A stretch of DNA of 64,000 nt from positions 186,001 to 250,000 of the forward strand of contig NZ_NETS01000008.1 in assembly GCF_002150035.1 (NCBI RefSeq). Direction: 5' to 3'. Position 1 is the stretch's first letter, and the number at the start of each line of letters is the position of its first letter. The position numbers were made by a program, and so were the translations under genes. The notes beneath the pieces were generated by a model. It saw nothing but the letters and a program-made list of their open reading frames with translations, ran no database searches and had not been told where the DNA came from. The stretch comes from Leptospira venezuelensis (GTDB lineage: Bacteria; Spirochaetota; Leptospiria; Leptospirales; Leptospiraceae). Shown piece by piece: positions 9,305 to 18,280 of the stretch.

Positions 9305-11851
9305 ATGAAAAACATAAACAAGGAAATTTCCTTATTCTCCGCAAGGTTTCTGTTCTTAACAGAAGGTTTAGGTTATCTGATCGGAACTCCATTCGCGATC
9401 GTATTTTTGGTCCATTTTATGGACTTGGATCTGACCGGAGCGAACTCTCTTTGGGTCGTAATGGGAGTGATCTTTATCCTCGGACTTGTTACAAGTTCAC
9501 TTTCTTCTTTTTATAAAATAAAACCATTACGAAAATATTCCAAACAATTTGCAGAAGGTGCGGTAACAAGGGAAACAGTCATGGCTGCTCAAAAAGCAGT
9601 CTTCCGCCTACCAGTTCTTCATGCAGTAGATATACTCGTCCGGATCTGGATTGGAGGGGGGATATTCGTAGTTTCTCTCGGGATTTTTCTACCTATCAGT
9701 AAAACAGATTATTCCATTCTATTGGGACTGATCGTATTCGGTGGCCTTTGGAGCGCTGTATATTTTTACCTAATCACTGATTGGTTAAAGGATAATTTAA
9801 CAAGAACGGACCTATTCGGTTCTATTTCTCTAGAATCCTTGGTTAAACTAAATCTGACTAAAACCCTAGCATTGATCTTCTTTTCCATCGTCCTAGTTTT
9901 AGCAATCGGAGTTTCTCTAGTAGTTTACAAACTCAATTATGAATCTCTAAAAAATGCTTACACCAATCAAATGCTGAATGTGGCTCAAACCCTTGACCTT
10001 CTTACACAGGGTATCTATGAAGACACGGAAGAAGAAGCTGAACTTATTATTCGAAACAAAACCTTAGGTAGTTTAGTATCTCAGAAAAAATGGAAAGAAG
10101 CGGAGAATTTACTAAACAATTTTTTAGGATCCAGCCAAAGATTTGAAGGGATCGCAGTTTGGAAAGAAGCTGGAGATTGGTTCTCCCATTCTGTGGGAAC
10201 CGGAACCTTAGCAAGTAGTACTATAGTTCCATTAACTACCGCATTTCAACTTCCCGGAGCAGACGAAATACGAAATACAAATAAGGAGAAGGCATTCTTT
10301 TTTAGCGAACCTTCTAATTCTACTCAAAATGGTTCTCCTGTCATCTTGTATATTAGAGAATTTGAATTAAATGATGGATCCAAGGCCTTTCTTGTGTTCT
10401 CCGTTCGGATAGGAGATCTGACCAATAATATCGTTCAATCCATAAAGATAGGAAAAACGGGTTATCCGGGACTCCTTACTCCTAAGATGACCTTCTTAAA
10501 TCATCACAGCGAAAATATGAGATTAAAAAAAATGGAAGATCTTCCTTTTGCAAAATCATTCATAAACGCACAAGATGGAGTCCCGATCAAATACGTGATG
10601 GATGGAGCCTATAAATCCATGCTAGTCCATACGAATAAAAAGTATGGATTTAGATCTTTCGTAACCATAGTAAATGAAGAAGTTTCTAAAGAAGCAATCT
10701 CCACTATCTTCTACATGTTAGCGATTTCATTTAGTGGGCTGTTTATAATCGGATTTATCATTTATTTCATTCTATCCAAAAGTTTAAAACCGTTGAGAGA
10801 TAGCCAAAACCTGATCGAAAAGATGTCTGAGGGAGATCTGACCCATAAACTCACAGTTCTTTCCAGAGATGAGATCGGAGAAATGGCGATCAGTATTAAT
10901 GAATTCAATCGCAAAGTAAAAGGGGTCCTTTATAAAATTTTTGATGCATCTCATAGTTTAGCAAATTCTTCCGAAGAAATGTCAGGAACTTTAAAAACAA
11001 TCTCTGATAATGCACAAAGCCAAGCTGCTGCCTCTGAAGAAATTTCGGCATCTATCGAGGAGATCTCCGCAGGAATGGATGCGATCTCTTATAGAACAAA
11101 AGAACAAGTCAGTCTTTTGAACTCTCTGGATTCGGAGATGGTAGAATTTTCTAGTTCTATCCAAGCAACTTCTGAAAACCTGGAAAACACTCTCACTCAT
11201 GTAAAAGAGATTACAGACGAGGCGAGAAGAGGCGGAAAATCTCTGGAATTAACTGACCAAAGTATCAGGAAAATTTCTCAGAGTTCCGACCAGATCACAG
11301 GTGTGATCGAAATTATCACAACAATCTCAGAACAGATCCATCTTCTAGCTTTGAACGCAGCTATCGAAGCTGCAAGAGCGGGTGCCGCAGGAAAAGGATT
11401 TGCAGTAGTCGCCGACGAAATCTCAAAACTCGCGGACAAAACGTCTGAAAGTATGAAGGAAATAGAAAATATCATCCAGGCAAACGAAACTGAGATCGGG
11501 ATCGGAGTCAGCAATATCCGGGATACGGTAAGTGTGATCGGGGGAATTATCCAGAGAATAGAAACGATCTATATCCGAATGAATGAGGTATCTTCCGTGA
11601 TGGGAGAACAGCTGGTCCGAAATAAGGTAGTGAACAAAAAAGGCCAGGAAGTAAAGGAAAGATCAGAAGGTATCCAAACTGCAATCCAGGAGCAAAAGCT
11701 GGCTATCGAAGAAATTTCGAAAACAATTTCAAGTATCAACGATCTGACACAATCTAACGCTTCTTCTACAGAGGAATTGAGTTCGGGTTCTGTAGGCCTC
11801 GCACATTTATCTGAGGATCTGAAAAACCAAGCAGAGTACTTTCATTTTTGA
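9305..11851 (+). CDS. methyl-accepting chemotaxis protein with multi-pass N-terminal module
   Basis: An 848-residue chemoreceptor when started at ATG 9305, which has AGGAT upstream; a longer frame from 9134 would run back into the divergent gene and is less likely. The N-terminus is unusual, with four membrane spans at about 22-38, 48-65, 110-130 and 137-158. A fifth at about 186-208 then leads into the periplasmic Cache-like sensor. Another span (MLAISFSGLFIIGFIIYFIL) precedes HAMP and the signalling domain, whose tip is LNAAIEAARAGAAGKGFAVV. The four-helix N-terminal region resembles no standard receptor input I know and could sense a membrane-related cue. Confidence 0.92.
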   Translation: MKNINKEISLFSARFLFLTEGLGYLIGTPFAIVFLVHFMDLDLTGANSLWVVMGVIFILGLVTSSLSSFYKIKPLRKYSKQFAEGAVTRETVMAAQKAVFRLPVLHAVDILVRIWIGGGIFVVSLGIFLPISKTDYSILLGLIVFGGLWSAVYFYLITDWLKDNLTRTDLFGSISLESLVKLNLTKTLALIFFSIVLVLAIGVSLVVYKLNYESLKNAYTNQMLNVAQTLDLLTQGIYEDTEEEAELIIRNKTLGSLVSQKKWKEAENLLNNFLGSSQRFEGIAVWKEAGDWFSHSVGTGTLASSTIVPLTTAFQLPGADEIRNTNKEKAFFFSEPSNSTQNGSPVILYIREFELNDGSKAFLVFSVRIGDLTNNIVQSIKIGKTGYPGLLTPKMTFLNHHSENMRLKKMEDLPFAKSFINAQDGVPIKYVMDGAYKSMLVHTNKKYGFRSFVTIVNEEVSKEAISTIFYMLAISFSGLFIIGFIIYFILSKSLKPLRDSQNLIEKMSEGDLTHKLTVLSRDEIGEMAISINEFNRKVKGVLYKIFDASHSLANSSEEMSGTLKTISDNAQSQAAASEEISASIEEISAGMDAISYRTKEQVSLLNSLDSEMVEFSSSIQATSENLENTLTHVKEITDEARRGGKSLELTDQSIRKISQSSDQITGVIEIITTISEQIHLLALNAAIEAARAGAAGKGFAVVADEISKLADKTSESMKEIENIIQANETEIGIGVSNIRDTVSVIGGIIQRIETIYIRMNEVSSVMGEQLVRNKVVNKKGQEVKERSEGIQTAIQEQKLAIEEISKTISSINDLTQSNASSTEELSSGSVGLAHLSEDLKNQAEYFHF

Positions 11852-11935
11852 AAATGCTCTCCCGAATTTTAGGGAGATAAATAAGATTTCGAAACTTAGT
11901 TGCATTTTAGAGAATTTATTCTAATTTGCGCTTAT

Positions 11936-12208
<273 letters not shown>

Positions 12209-12243
12209 AAGCCGCAGAGAGCAAAGAGACCCAAGGATTTTTG

Positions 12244-12270
12244 CACGCAGAGACGCGAAGACGCAGAGAG
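12244..12270 (+). repeat. CGCAGAG-rich intergenic repeat, left copy
   Basis: The stretch reads CACGCAGAGACGCG followed by AAGACGCAGAGAG. It belongs to a degenerate family (CACGCAGAG...CGCAGAG) that recurs in inverted orientation at 12361-12387 and, partly, at 32084-32110. It is non-coding and lies between two genes. Confidence 0.6.
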
Positions 12271-12360
12271 AAACTGATTTAAGTTTTTTCTGTTTTTTAG
12301 AATTTTCTCACAACAAAAGATATAGGAATCAAAAAGAAAACGACTTATTAAATTCCAAAA

Positions 12361-12387
12361 CTCCGCGGCTCTGCGCCTCCGCGTGAG
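12361..12387 (-). repeat. CGCAGAG-rich intergenic repeat, right inverted copy
   Basis: The plus strand reads CTCCGCGGCTCTGCGCCTCC then GCGTGAG, i.e. the reverse complement of the CACGCGGAGGCGCAGAG element. Paired with 12244-12270 it brackets an AT-rich core of about 90 bp, so an RNA across it could fold. No open frame or transposase-like sequence lies between the copies. Confidence 0.55.
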
Positions 12388-12403
12388 AATGCTCTAAGTT
12401 ATC

Positions 12404-14407
12404 TTATCTAGTTAAATTGATGATCAGGTTTAGTTTTTCTGCGACTGTGATCACGTCTTGGACGCGGGTTTTGTCTACAAGCACTGCGGTTGGTCCAATC
12501 TCATCCAGAACGATCTTCTTTCCTTTGATCTGCCCAAGCAGAAGTTCCATCACGTTCTGGTCTTTTGTGCGAACAAGAACACAGTCTTCTGCAACTTCTA
12601 CAACAGGAAGGTTTCCACCCCAATCTTCTAATAAGAATAGAAGGTTTTGGGCAAGTTCCGCTCTGCTGGATGCTTTTAAGAAGTCCACGAATTCGTTCGT
12701 TTTGTATCCGAGAAGAATTCCCAATTGGTATGCTTCTTTGGTTAGAACAAAAGTATAAACTCTATCGTAGTCTTTAAGTTCTGTGAACGCTTTTAATAAA
12801 TGAATTCCGTAAATAGAAACTTTTTCAGGGAACGCGATCACGGAGAAGTCCGGGTTGATAGTGATTCCACCCTTCTCCGTAACTCCTGCAAGCTCTCCAG
12901 TTTGGAAGAAATATTCTCCAAGTTTAGAAAGAGTCAGGAAACGGTTCGGGTATTCTACTTCTAATAATCCGAATAAATGCAAATAGAAGATCGCACTCAT
13001 GATCTCCTTACGAAGATCTGCCAGATCAGTCTGGAAGTTTTTAGTGCGGAAACCAGGACTGAAGATCAAATGTTCCCTGATAATATTAGAGAAAATAACG
13101 GAAAGATGGATACGTTTGGACTTGATAATCAAGTTCACACATTTGTCCAAGATCATCTTATCGTAAAAAGGCATTTCCGTAGGTTGGAAAACTTCCGGAG
13201 GATTTACCCTTTTCATTCTAGCTTCGTTCACCTCATGGATGACGAGTTTCATGATCTCAAATATATCCTTTGCCAGGAAACCATCCAGGTCCCCTCTCAA
13301 GATGATATTTTCGCCTTTGATATCCGCCAGGTTCAGAAGTTTCAAAATTGGAAGTATAAGTTCCATTTGATAGATCTGGCTTTTCTCAGGAAAGATACTG
13401 ATGTCCGGATTTAATAATTCCTGCTCCGTTCTTTTATGATCCGCCTGTTTTACTTTGCCGGATTTGGCCAGAACCAAGCCCTTTCTGCTAATATAAGAAA
13501 GTAACTTCTTTGTATTTAAGAAGAAGTCCAACTCGTTCGTAGCGAGTTTTTCTTGTCTTTGGCGAGTTCCTTTTTTAACGGAAGGAAGGATCGGATTATT
13601 TTGGATGTATTTTAAAAGTTCTTCAGGAAGAGCAAAAATTCTTACGAACTTCTCCTCTACGAAACAAACATCTGCAATCATTCCTTTTTCAACTAATGCA
13701 GGAATGATTGTCTCGTATTTGCCTCTGCTCATTACGATAAAACTTCTGATATCGTCTGCGTCAGCAGCACCACCGCTTAGATAGATCCTGACTACAGTAT
13801 CTCTTTCCAATTCGGATAAAGATACGATAGCTGACTCATACGCCTCGTCGGAAGTCGCGTGAGTGATAAATTTGCGAATGCTATCTATCTTTGCAGGAGC
13901 CTTAACCGCCTTTTTCCATTCGTTGGAAATATCAGTCAGTTTCTTGCGATCTAGAAGTTTTTCGACAGAGACCTTGTATTTATCCCCTTTCAGGTTTTGG
14001 TCTAAGGAAACAAGTGCAGCCAGCTCGTCATAAGCATGATACTTATCCAGGTTATTGGTAAGTCTTTCTCTGTTTTTTCTTTGGTATACGAGCTGGTATT
14101 TGCGGAGAAGGTTAAGTTCCATCTCCACGTTGATTGGTGGAATGTTTACTTTACGAGAGATTTCTCCCAGAGTAAGAACATTCTTATTTTTTAAGATAGA
14201 AGTATAGATATTAACTTGGAGAACAGTGAGCTTTTCCAGCACACCTTTGAGATAAAACTCATCCAGAAAACTATCGAAAAGGAACTTAACGTTCTTATTC
14301 TTTTCTTTGAACGGAAGCTTTGGAATGTTCCAGAGAGATGCGGTCTTCTTTAGGTCATTCAGTTCGAGTTTTTCTAATTCTTGCAATAAAACCGATTCGC
14401 CGCTCAT
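12404..14407 (-). CDS. XPB/Ssl2 N-terminal-like (helicase-associated) domain protein without helicase motor
   Basis: I chose ATG 14407 (MSGESVLLQELEKLELNDLK), giving 667 residues; the frame is open for 34 codons further upstream. The C-terminal roughly 150 residues (TINPDFSVIAFPEKVSIYGI, then TKEAYQLGILLGY, LLFLLEDWGG, VLVDKTRVQDVITVAEKLNL) match the pattern of the 'helicase XPB/Ssl2 N-terminal' family (Helicase_C_3-like). The N-terminal half looks like winged-helix segments (LTLGEISRKVNIPPINVEME). There is no Walker A, DEAD-box or other motor motif anywhere. In other bacteria this domain precedes or neighbours an XPB helicase; none is in this window. It may act in DNA repair or transcription by inference only. 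Confidence 0.6.
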   Translation of the reverse strand: MSGESVLLQELEKLELNDLKKTASLWNIPKLPFKEKNKNVKFLFDSFLDEFYLKGVLEKLTVLQVNIYTSILKNKNVLTLGEISRKVNIPPINVEMELNLLRKYQLVYQRKNRERLTNNLDKYHAYDELAALVSLDQNLKGDKYKVSVEKLLDRKKLTDISNEWKKAVKAPAKIDSIRKFITHATSDEAYESAIVSLSELERDTVVRIYLSGGAADADDIRSFIVMSRGKYETIIPALVEKGMIADVCFVEEKFVRIFALPEELLKYIQNNPILPSVKKGTRQRQEKLATNELDFFLNTKKLLSYISRKGLVLAKSGKVKQADHKRTEQELLNPDISIFPEKSQIYQMELILPILKLLNLADIKGENIILRGDLDGFLAKDIFEIMKLVIHEVNEARMKRVNPPEVFQPTEMPFYDKMILDKCVNLIIKSKRIHLSVIFSNIIREHLIFSPGFRTKNFQTDLADLRKEIMSAIFYLHLFGLLEVEYPNRFLTLSKLGEYFFQTGELAGVTEKGGITINPDFSVIAFPEKVSIYGIHLLKAFTELKDYDRVYTFVLTKEAYQLGILLGYKTNEFVDFLKASSRAELAQNLLFLLEDWGGNLPVVEVAEDCVLVRTKDQNVMELLLGQIKGKKIVLDEIGPTAVLVDKTRVQDVITVAEKLNLIINLTR

Positions 14408-14601
14408 ACCACTGACCGAAATTCTCGTTCGAAAGCCATACTCTAATTCTCGCCGCTCCCGTAAACCAAAATACGGTTTTCTCGACGGAAGATGATCAGG
14501 TAGACCCAAGTACCTTTCTTCAGGTTCCTTTATCCTGATTAGGTTCTTTTCTCCCTGATTTGGATTGTGTTCCTTTCAAGTTCTCTTAATCTGGAGCTGA
14601 A

Positions 14602-15903
14602 ATGCCAGGATTCCTAGACCAACTTCTGCAAGGGGTAAACAGTGCTAGTCGTATAGTGACCAGTAGTTATGTTTTTTCCACCAAAACCATCCTACTTTTA
14701 AAGGATTTAGCTACAGGAGGAAGTGGATCTCGTAATATTCCAGTTCGATTGAGAGAAGCGTTTGAAGAATTAGGCGCAACGTATATTAAATTAGGCCAAT
14801 TTATTGCCTCGGCCCCTTCTCTATTCCCGGAGGAGATCGTAACGGAGATGCAAAAATGTTTGGATTCCGTACGACCTCTACCTTTCTCAGATATCCAAAA
14901 AGTATTAAAAAAAGAACTGGGTAAAGATTACCAAAAATTATTCCAAAGTATAGATCCAGTCCCAATGGCATCAGCATCTATTGCACAAGTCCATTCTGCA
15001 GTAACCAAAGACGGTTTGGATGTAGTAGTAAAAGTGCAAAGACCTGATATAGAAAGCGCGTTAGGAGCAGATTTAAATCTTCTATTCTTAGCCTCTAAAC
15101 TATTCGAAATATTTGTGCCTGGTCTGAATAAATCAGGACTTTCTGAAATGGTAGGAATGTTCCAATCTTCCATCTTAGAGGAAATAGATTTTATAAAAGA
15201 AGCAAACAATTGTGAAGAATTCGAAAGATATCTTCTATCTTCTGGAGAAACAAGAGCAAGAGTTCCTAAAATTTACAGAGAACTCAGCACCAAAAAGGTT
15301 TTGGTAATGGAAAAATTTTATGGAGCTCCGATCACAGACGAAATTTCTTTACGAAAATTTAGTAAAGATCCCTCCAGGACACTTTCAGACGCGCTTGAGA
15401 TCTGGTTTTCTACACTTTCTAAATCGGGTTTTTTCCATGCAGATGTACATGCAGGAAACCTAATGATCTTAAGGGACGGTACAGTAGGTTTTATAGATTT
15501 CGGGATCGTAGGAAGAATTTCCTCTAAGGTCTGGGAAGGTCTGATGATCTTTTTAGAAGGTCTTGCATTGAACAGAACGGATCGTATTGCGAGTGGTTTA
15601 GTTCGTATGGATGGAACCGCCAAAGGTGTAGACGAGAAAAAACTAGCAAAAGACCTTGAGACCGTTTTTGATCAAATGAGTAAGATGGTCCTGGATATCC
15701 AAATGGGAGAATTGGATGCTTTGGATGAGAAGAAGATGAATACTATCCTTTTTGAGTTCAGAGATATTTCAGATCGAAACGGATTAAAGATCCCCAAGGA
15801 ATTCGGGCTTCTCGTTAAACAAATCTTATACTTTGACAGATATATCAAATCTTTCGCACCGGAATTAGATCTGATCCGGGACAGGGAAAAATTTATAAAA
15901 TGA
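14602..15903 (+). CDS. ubiB: ABC1/UbiB/AarF-family atypical protein kinase-like protein
   Basis: A 433-residue member of the UbiB family, membrane-associated ATPases needed for isoprenoid-quinone metabolism. The diagnostic KxGQ motif is in YIKLGQFIAS at about residue 60, the Ala-rich loop in MASASIAQVH, the invariant lysine in DVVVKVQRPDIE, the catalytic loop in FFHADVHAGNLMIL, and the DFG-like metal motif in GFIDFGIVGRI. There is no obvious C-terminal membrane anchor pair, so it is shorter than proteobacterial UbiB. It starts an operon: its TGA overlaps the feoA ATG (ATGA). Family assignment is firm; the specific symbol is by family. Confidence 0.88.
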   Translation: MPGFLDQLLQGVNSASRIVTSSYVFSTKTILLLKDLATGGSGSRNIPVRLREAFEELGATYIKLGQFIASAPSLFPEEIVTEMQKCLDSVRPLPFSDIQKVLKKELGKDYQKLFQSIDPVPMASASIAQVHSAVTKDGLDVVVKVQRPDIESALGADLNLLFLASKLFEIFVPGLNKSGLSEMVGMFQSSILEEIDFIKEANNCEEFERYLLSSGETRARVPKIYRELSTKKVLVMEKFYGAPITDEISLRKFSKDPSRTLSDALEIWFSTLSKSGFFHADVHAGNLMILRDGTVGFIDFGIVGRISSKVWEGLMIFLEGLALNRTDRIASGLVRMDGTAKGVDEKKLAKDLETVFDQMSKMVLDIQMGELDALDEKKMNTILFEFRDISDRNGLKIPKEFGLLVKQILYFDRYIKSFAPELDLIRDREKFIK

Positions 15904-16133
15904 AATCCAAACTTTTCGAATTAGAAGAGGGAGAGTCCGGAAAAATCACCGGAATAAAAAACGAATCCGGAAAAACGGGACTGGTCCGAAATCTTTTAGA
16001 TATGGGATTTCTTCCCGGAACAAAAATCACCGTGGTCCGTAAATTCCAAGACCAAGATAAGATGATCGTAAAATTAGGCCTTGTCCGATTGGCCATTCGA
16101 AAATTAGAAGCGGATCTTTTGGAATTGAATTAG
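15900..16133 (+). CDS. feoA: ferrous iron transport protein A
   Basis: A 77-residue SH3-like FeoA protein: an LEEGESGKITGI start, then NLLDMGFLPGTKITVVRKF, typical of the family, and a final LAIRKLEADLLEL strand-helix. FeoA binds the cytosolic part of FeoB and is needed for Fe(II) import. It overlaps ubiB by four bases and precedes feoB by three, so the three are almost certainly co-transcribed and coupled. Confidence 0.93.
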   Translation: MKSKLFELEEGESGKITGIKNESGKTGLVRNLLDMGFLPGTKITVVRKFQDQDKMIVKLGLVRLAIRKLEADLLELN

Positions 16134-16136
16134 TTT

Positions 16137-18278
16137 ATGAAATTATTAAATACCGAATTACAAACTCAAGGATCTAAAACGGAAAATTTCCGAGTCTTAC
16201 TGACTGGAAATCCAAACTGCGGTAAATCTACATTATTCAATCGATTGACTGGGCTTAGACAAAAAACAGGAAACTACCATGGAGTCACCGTAGAAAAAGC
16301 AGAAGGGATCCTTCATACAGAAGATAGAACAGTTAACATAGTAGATCTTCCGGGAGCATATAGTTTAGGCGGAGAATCCGAAGATAAACAGGTAACGACC
16401 CGCATCTTGCTCTCAAAAGAAACAGAAGACAAATTGATTTTTGTATTGGATGCAGTTGCAATTGAAAGAGGACTCCAATTTTTATTGCAGGTATCTTCTC
16501 TCAAGATCCCAATGATAGTCGCAGTCACGATGAACGATACCTTAGAAAAAAAGGGAGTTCATTTAGATCTTAAAGTTTTATCTAAGGCATTCAAAGTTCC
16601 TTTTTATTTTGTAAATCCAAGATCAGGAGAAGGTGTAGAAGTTTTAGAAAATGTTTTAACTGATCCTTCTGCTTATAAAACCCCAGACCCGGATTTTTCC
16701 TGGGACAAAAAACGAACCGCTTTAATCGAGTCAGTACTTTCTAAACTTTTGGTGGACGATCCGGATTCGGTTCGATTCGTATTAGAAAATAGTTTTAAAG
16801 AATTTAGTGGAGAAAGTTTACAAACAGGGCTACCTTCTTCTAATTTTTTTCCGGAAAAAACGCGTGAATTCATTCGTTCTGAATGGGAAAAATCCAAATT
16901 AGAATTTTCTTATGGAGAAGAACTAGTCCAAAGATCCATCTGGATCAAAAAACTTTTATCTAAAGCAGTTTCTGGTTCAGAAATCGCAGAAAAAGGGATC
17001 TTAGGATTTGCTGATAAAATACTTCTGCACCCAATCTGGGGACTTACAATCTTCTTAGGGATCATGGCACTTGTTTTCCAATTCTTATTTACCTGGTCCG
17101 AAGTTCCCATGGATTGGATAGAAGCAAGGATTGGAGATCTTGCGGATTGGACTGGGAATTATCTTCCTGAGGGGCCGGTGCGATCTCTCATCCAAGAAGG
17201 AATGATAGGAGGAGTCGGAGCAGTTTTAGTATTCATTCCTCAGATCAGCTTATTATTTCTATTCATTGGGATCATGGAAGAAAGCGGGTATATCGCAAGA
17301 GCTTCGTTTCTAATGGACAGGTTCATGGGAAAATTTGGACTTTCCGGAAAATCCTTTATTCCATTACTTTCCAGTGCAGCATGCGCAGTTCCAGCGATCA
17401 TGGGAACTAGAACAATTGAAAATAAATCTGATAGACTTACTACAATCTTAGTGTCTCCACTAATCACCTGCTCTGCCAGATATCCGGTTTATATTTTGGT
17501 AATTGGGACAGTCTTTTCTGCTGAACCGGTTTTCGGGATCTTCTCCCCTAAAGTCCTAGCGTTATTTGGCCTTTTTCTGTTAGGGATGTTTGCTTCAATG
17601 GGAGCAGCTTTCTTATTCAAAAAAACTTTTTTTAGATCAGAGCCTGCATATTTTCTAATGGAACTTCCCAGATACCAGTGGCCTTCTCTCAAAAGTTTAT
17701 TTTTTACAGTTTATAAGAAGATCAGAGCCTTTATAGGAAACGCAGGGAAAGTAATTTTATTCATCTCTATCATACTTTGGTTCCTAGCAAATTATCCAAG
17801 GGTAGAAGGCCCTAAAAACGAAGACTTAAATCCTGCACAAGCCAAGTCCTTACAAATCTCAGAATCCTATGCGGGAAGAATGGGAAAAATGATGGAACCA
17901 GTCTTACAACCGATCGGTTTCGGCTGGAAGATGGGGCTTGGGATCATTACTTCATTCGCAGCGAGAGAAGTAATGGTATCCACATTGTCCATCGTATATG
18001 GAGTCCAGGGAGAAGATTCGGAAGATGAAAATCTAAGGTCAGCGCTTAGAAAGGATAAAGATCCGGAAACTGGAAAACCGGTTTGGACCATTGCAAGTGC
18101 GTTAAGTTTACTCGTATTTTTTGCATTTGCCTGCCAATGTATGTCTACTCTTGCGGTAGTAAAAAAAGAGACAAACTCTCTTTTCTGGCCATTCTTTATG
18201 TTCACATATATGACAGTTCTTGCATATACTTCCTCATTTTTAGTTTTCCATTTTTCTAAATTTTTAGGCTGGAATTGA
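16137..18278 (+). CDS. feoB: ferrous iron transport protein B
   Basis: A 713-residue Fe(II) transporter with an N-terminal G domain and about eight or more membrane spans. G1 is GNPNCGKST (24-32) and G3 is DLPG (70-73). G4, normally NxxD, reads TMND (131-134), with Thr in place of the guanine-contacting Asn. The membrane part has the family blocks GGVGAVLVFIPQISLLFLFI, EESGYIARASFLMDR, CAVPAIMGTRTIE and CSARYPVYILVIG. Length is normal for FeoB. It follows feoA by three bases. The sulfatase gene begins just after its stop (ATG 18281). Confidence 0.96.
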   Translation: MKLLNTELQTQGSKTENFRVLLTGNPNCGKSTLFNRLTGLRQKTGNYHGVTVEKAEGILHTEDRTVNIVDLPGAYSLGGESEDKQVTTRILLSKETEDKLIFVLDAVAIERGLQFLLQVSSLKIPMIVAVTMNDTLEKKGVHLDLKVLSKAFKVPFYFVNPRSGEGVEVLENVLTDPSAYKTPDPDFSWDKKRTALIESVLSKLLVDDPDSVRFVLENSFKEFSGESLQTGLPSSNFFPEKTREFIRSEWEKSKLEFSYGEELVQRSIWIKKLLSKAVSGSEIAEKGILGFADKILLHPIWGLTIFLGIMALVFQFLFTWSEVPMDWIEARIGDLADWTGNYLPEGPVRSLIQEGMIGGVGAVLVFIPQISLLFLFIGIMEESGYIARASFLMDRFMGKFGLSGKSFIPLLSSAACAVPAIMGTRTIENKSDRLTTILVSPLITCSARYPVYILVIGTVFSAEPVFGIFSPKVLALFGLFLLGMFASMGAAFLFKKTFFRSEPAYFLMELPRYQWPSLKSLFFTVYKKIRAFIGNAGKVILFISIILWFLANYPRVEGPKNEDLNPAQAKSLQISESYAGRMGKMMEPVLQPIGFGWKMGLGIITSFAAREVMVSTLSIVYGVQGEDSEDENLRSALRKDKDPETGKPVWTIASALSLLVFFAFACQCMSTLAVVKKETNSLFWPFFMFTYMTVLAYTSSFLVFHFSKFLGWN

Positions 18279-18280
18279 TC

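Noticed and set aside
14548..14601. TTGTGT/TAATCT pair as a promoter for ubiB
   Set aside because: The -10 would lie only a few bases before the Shine-Dalgarno GGAG, leaving no transcribed ribosome site.
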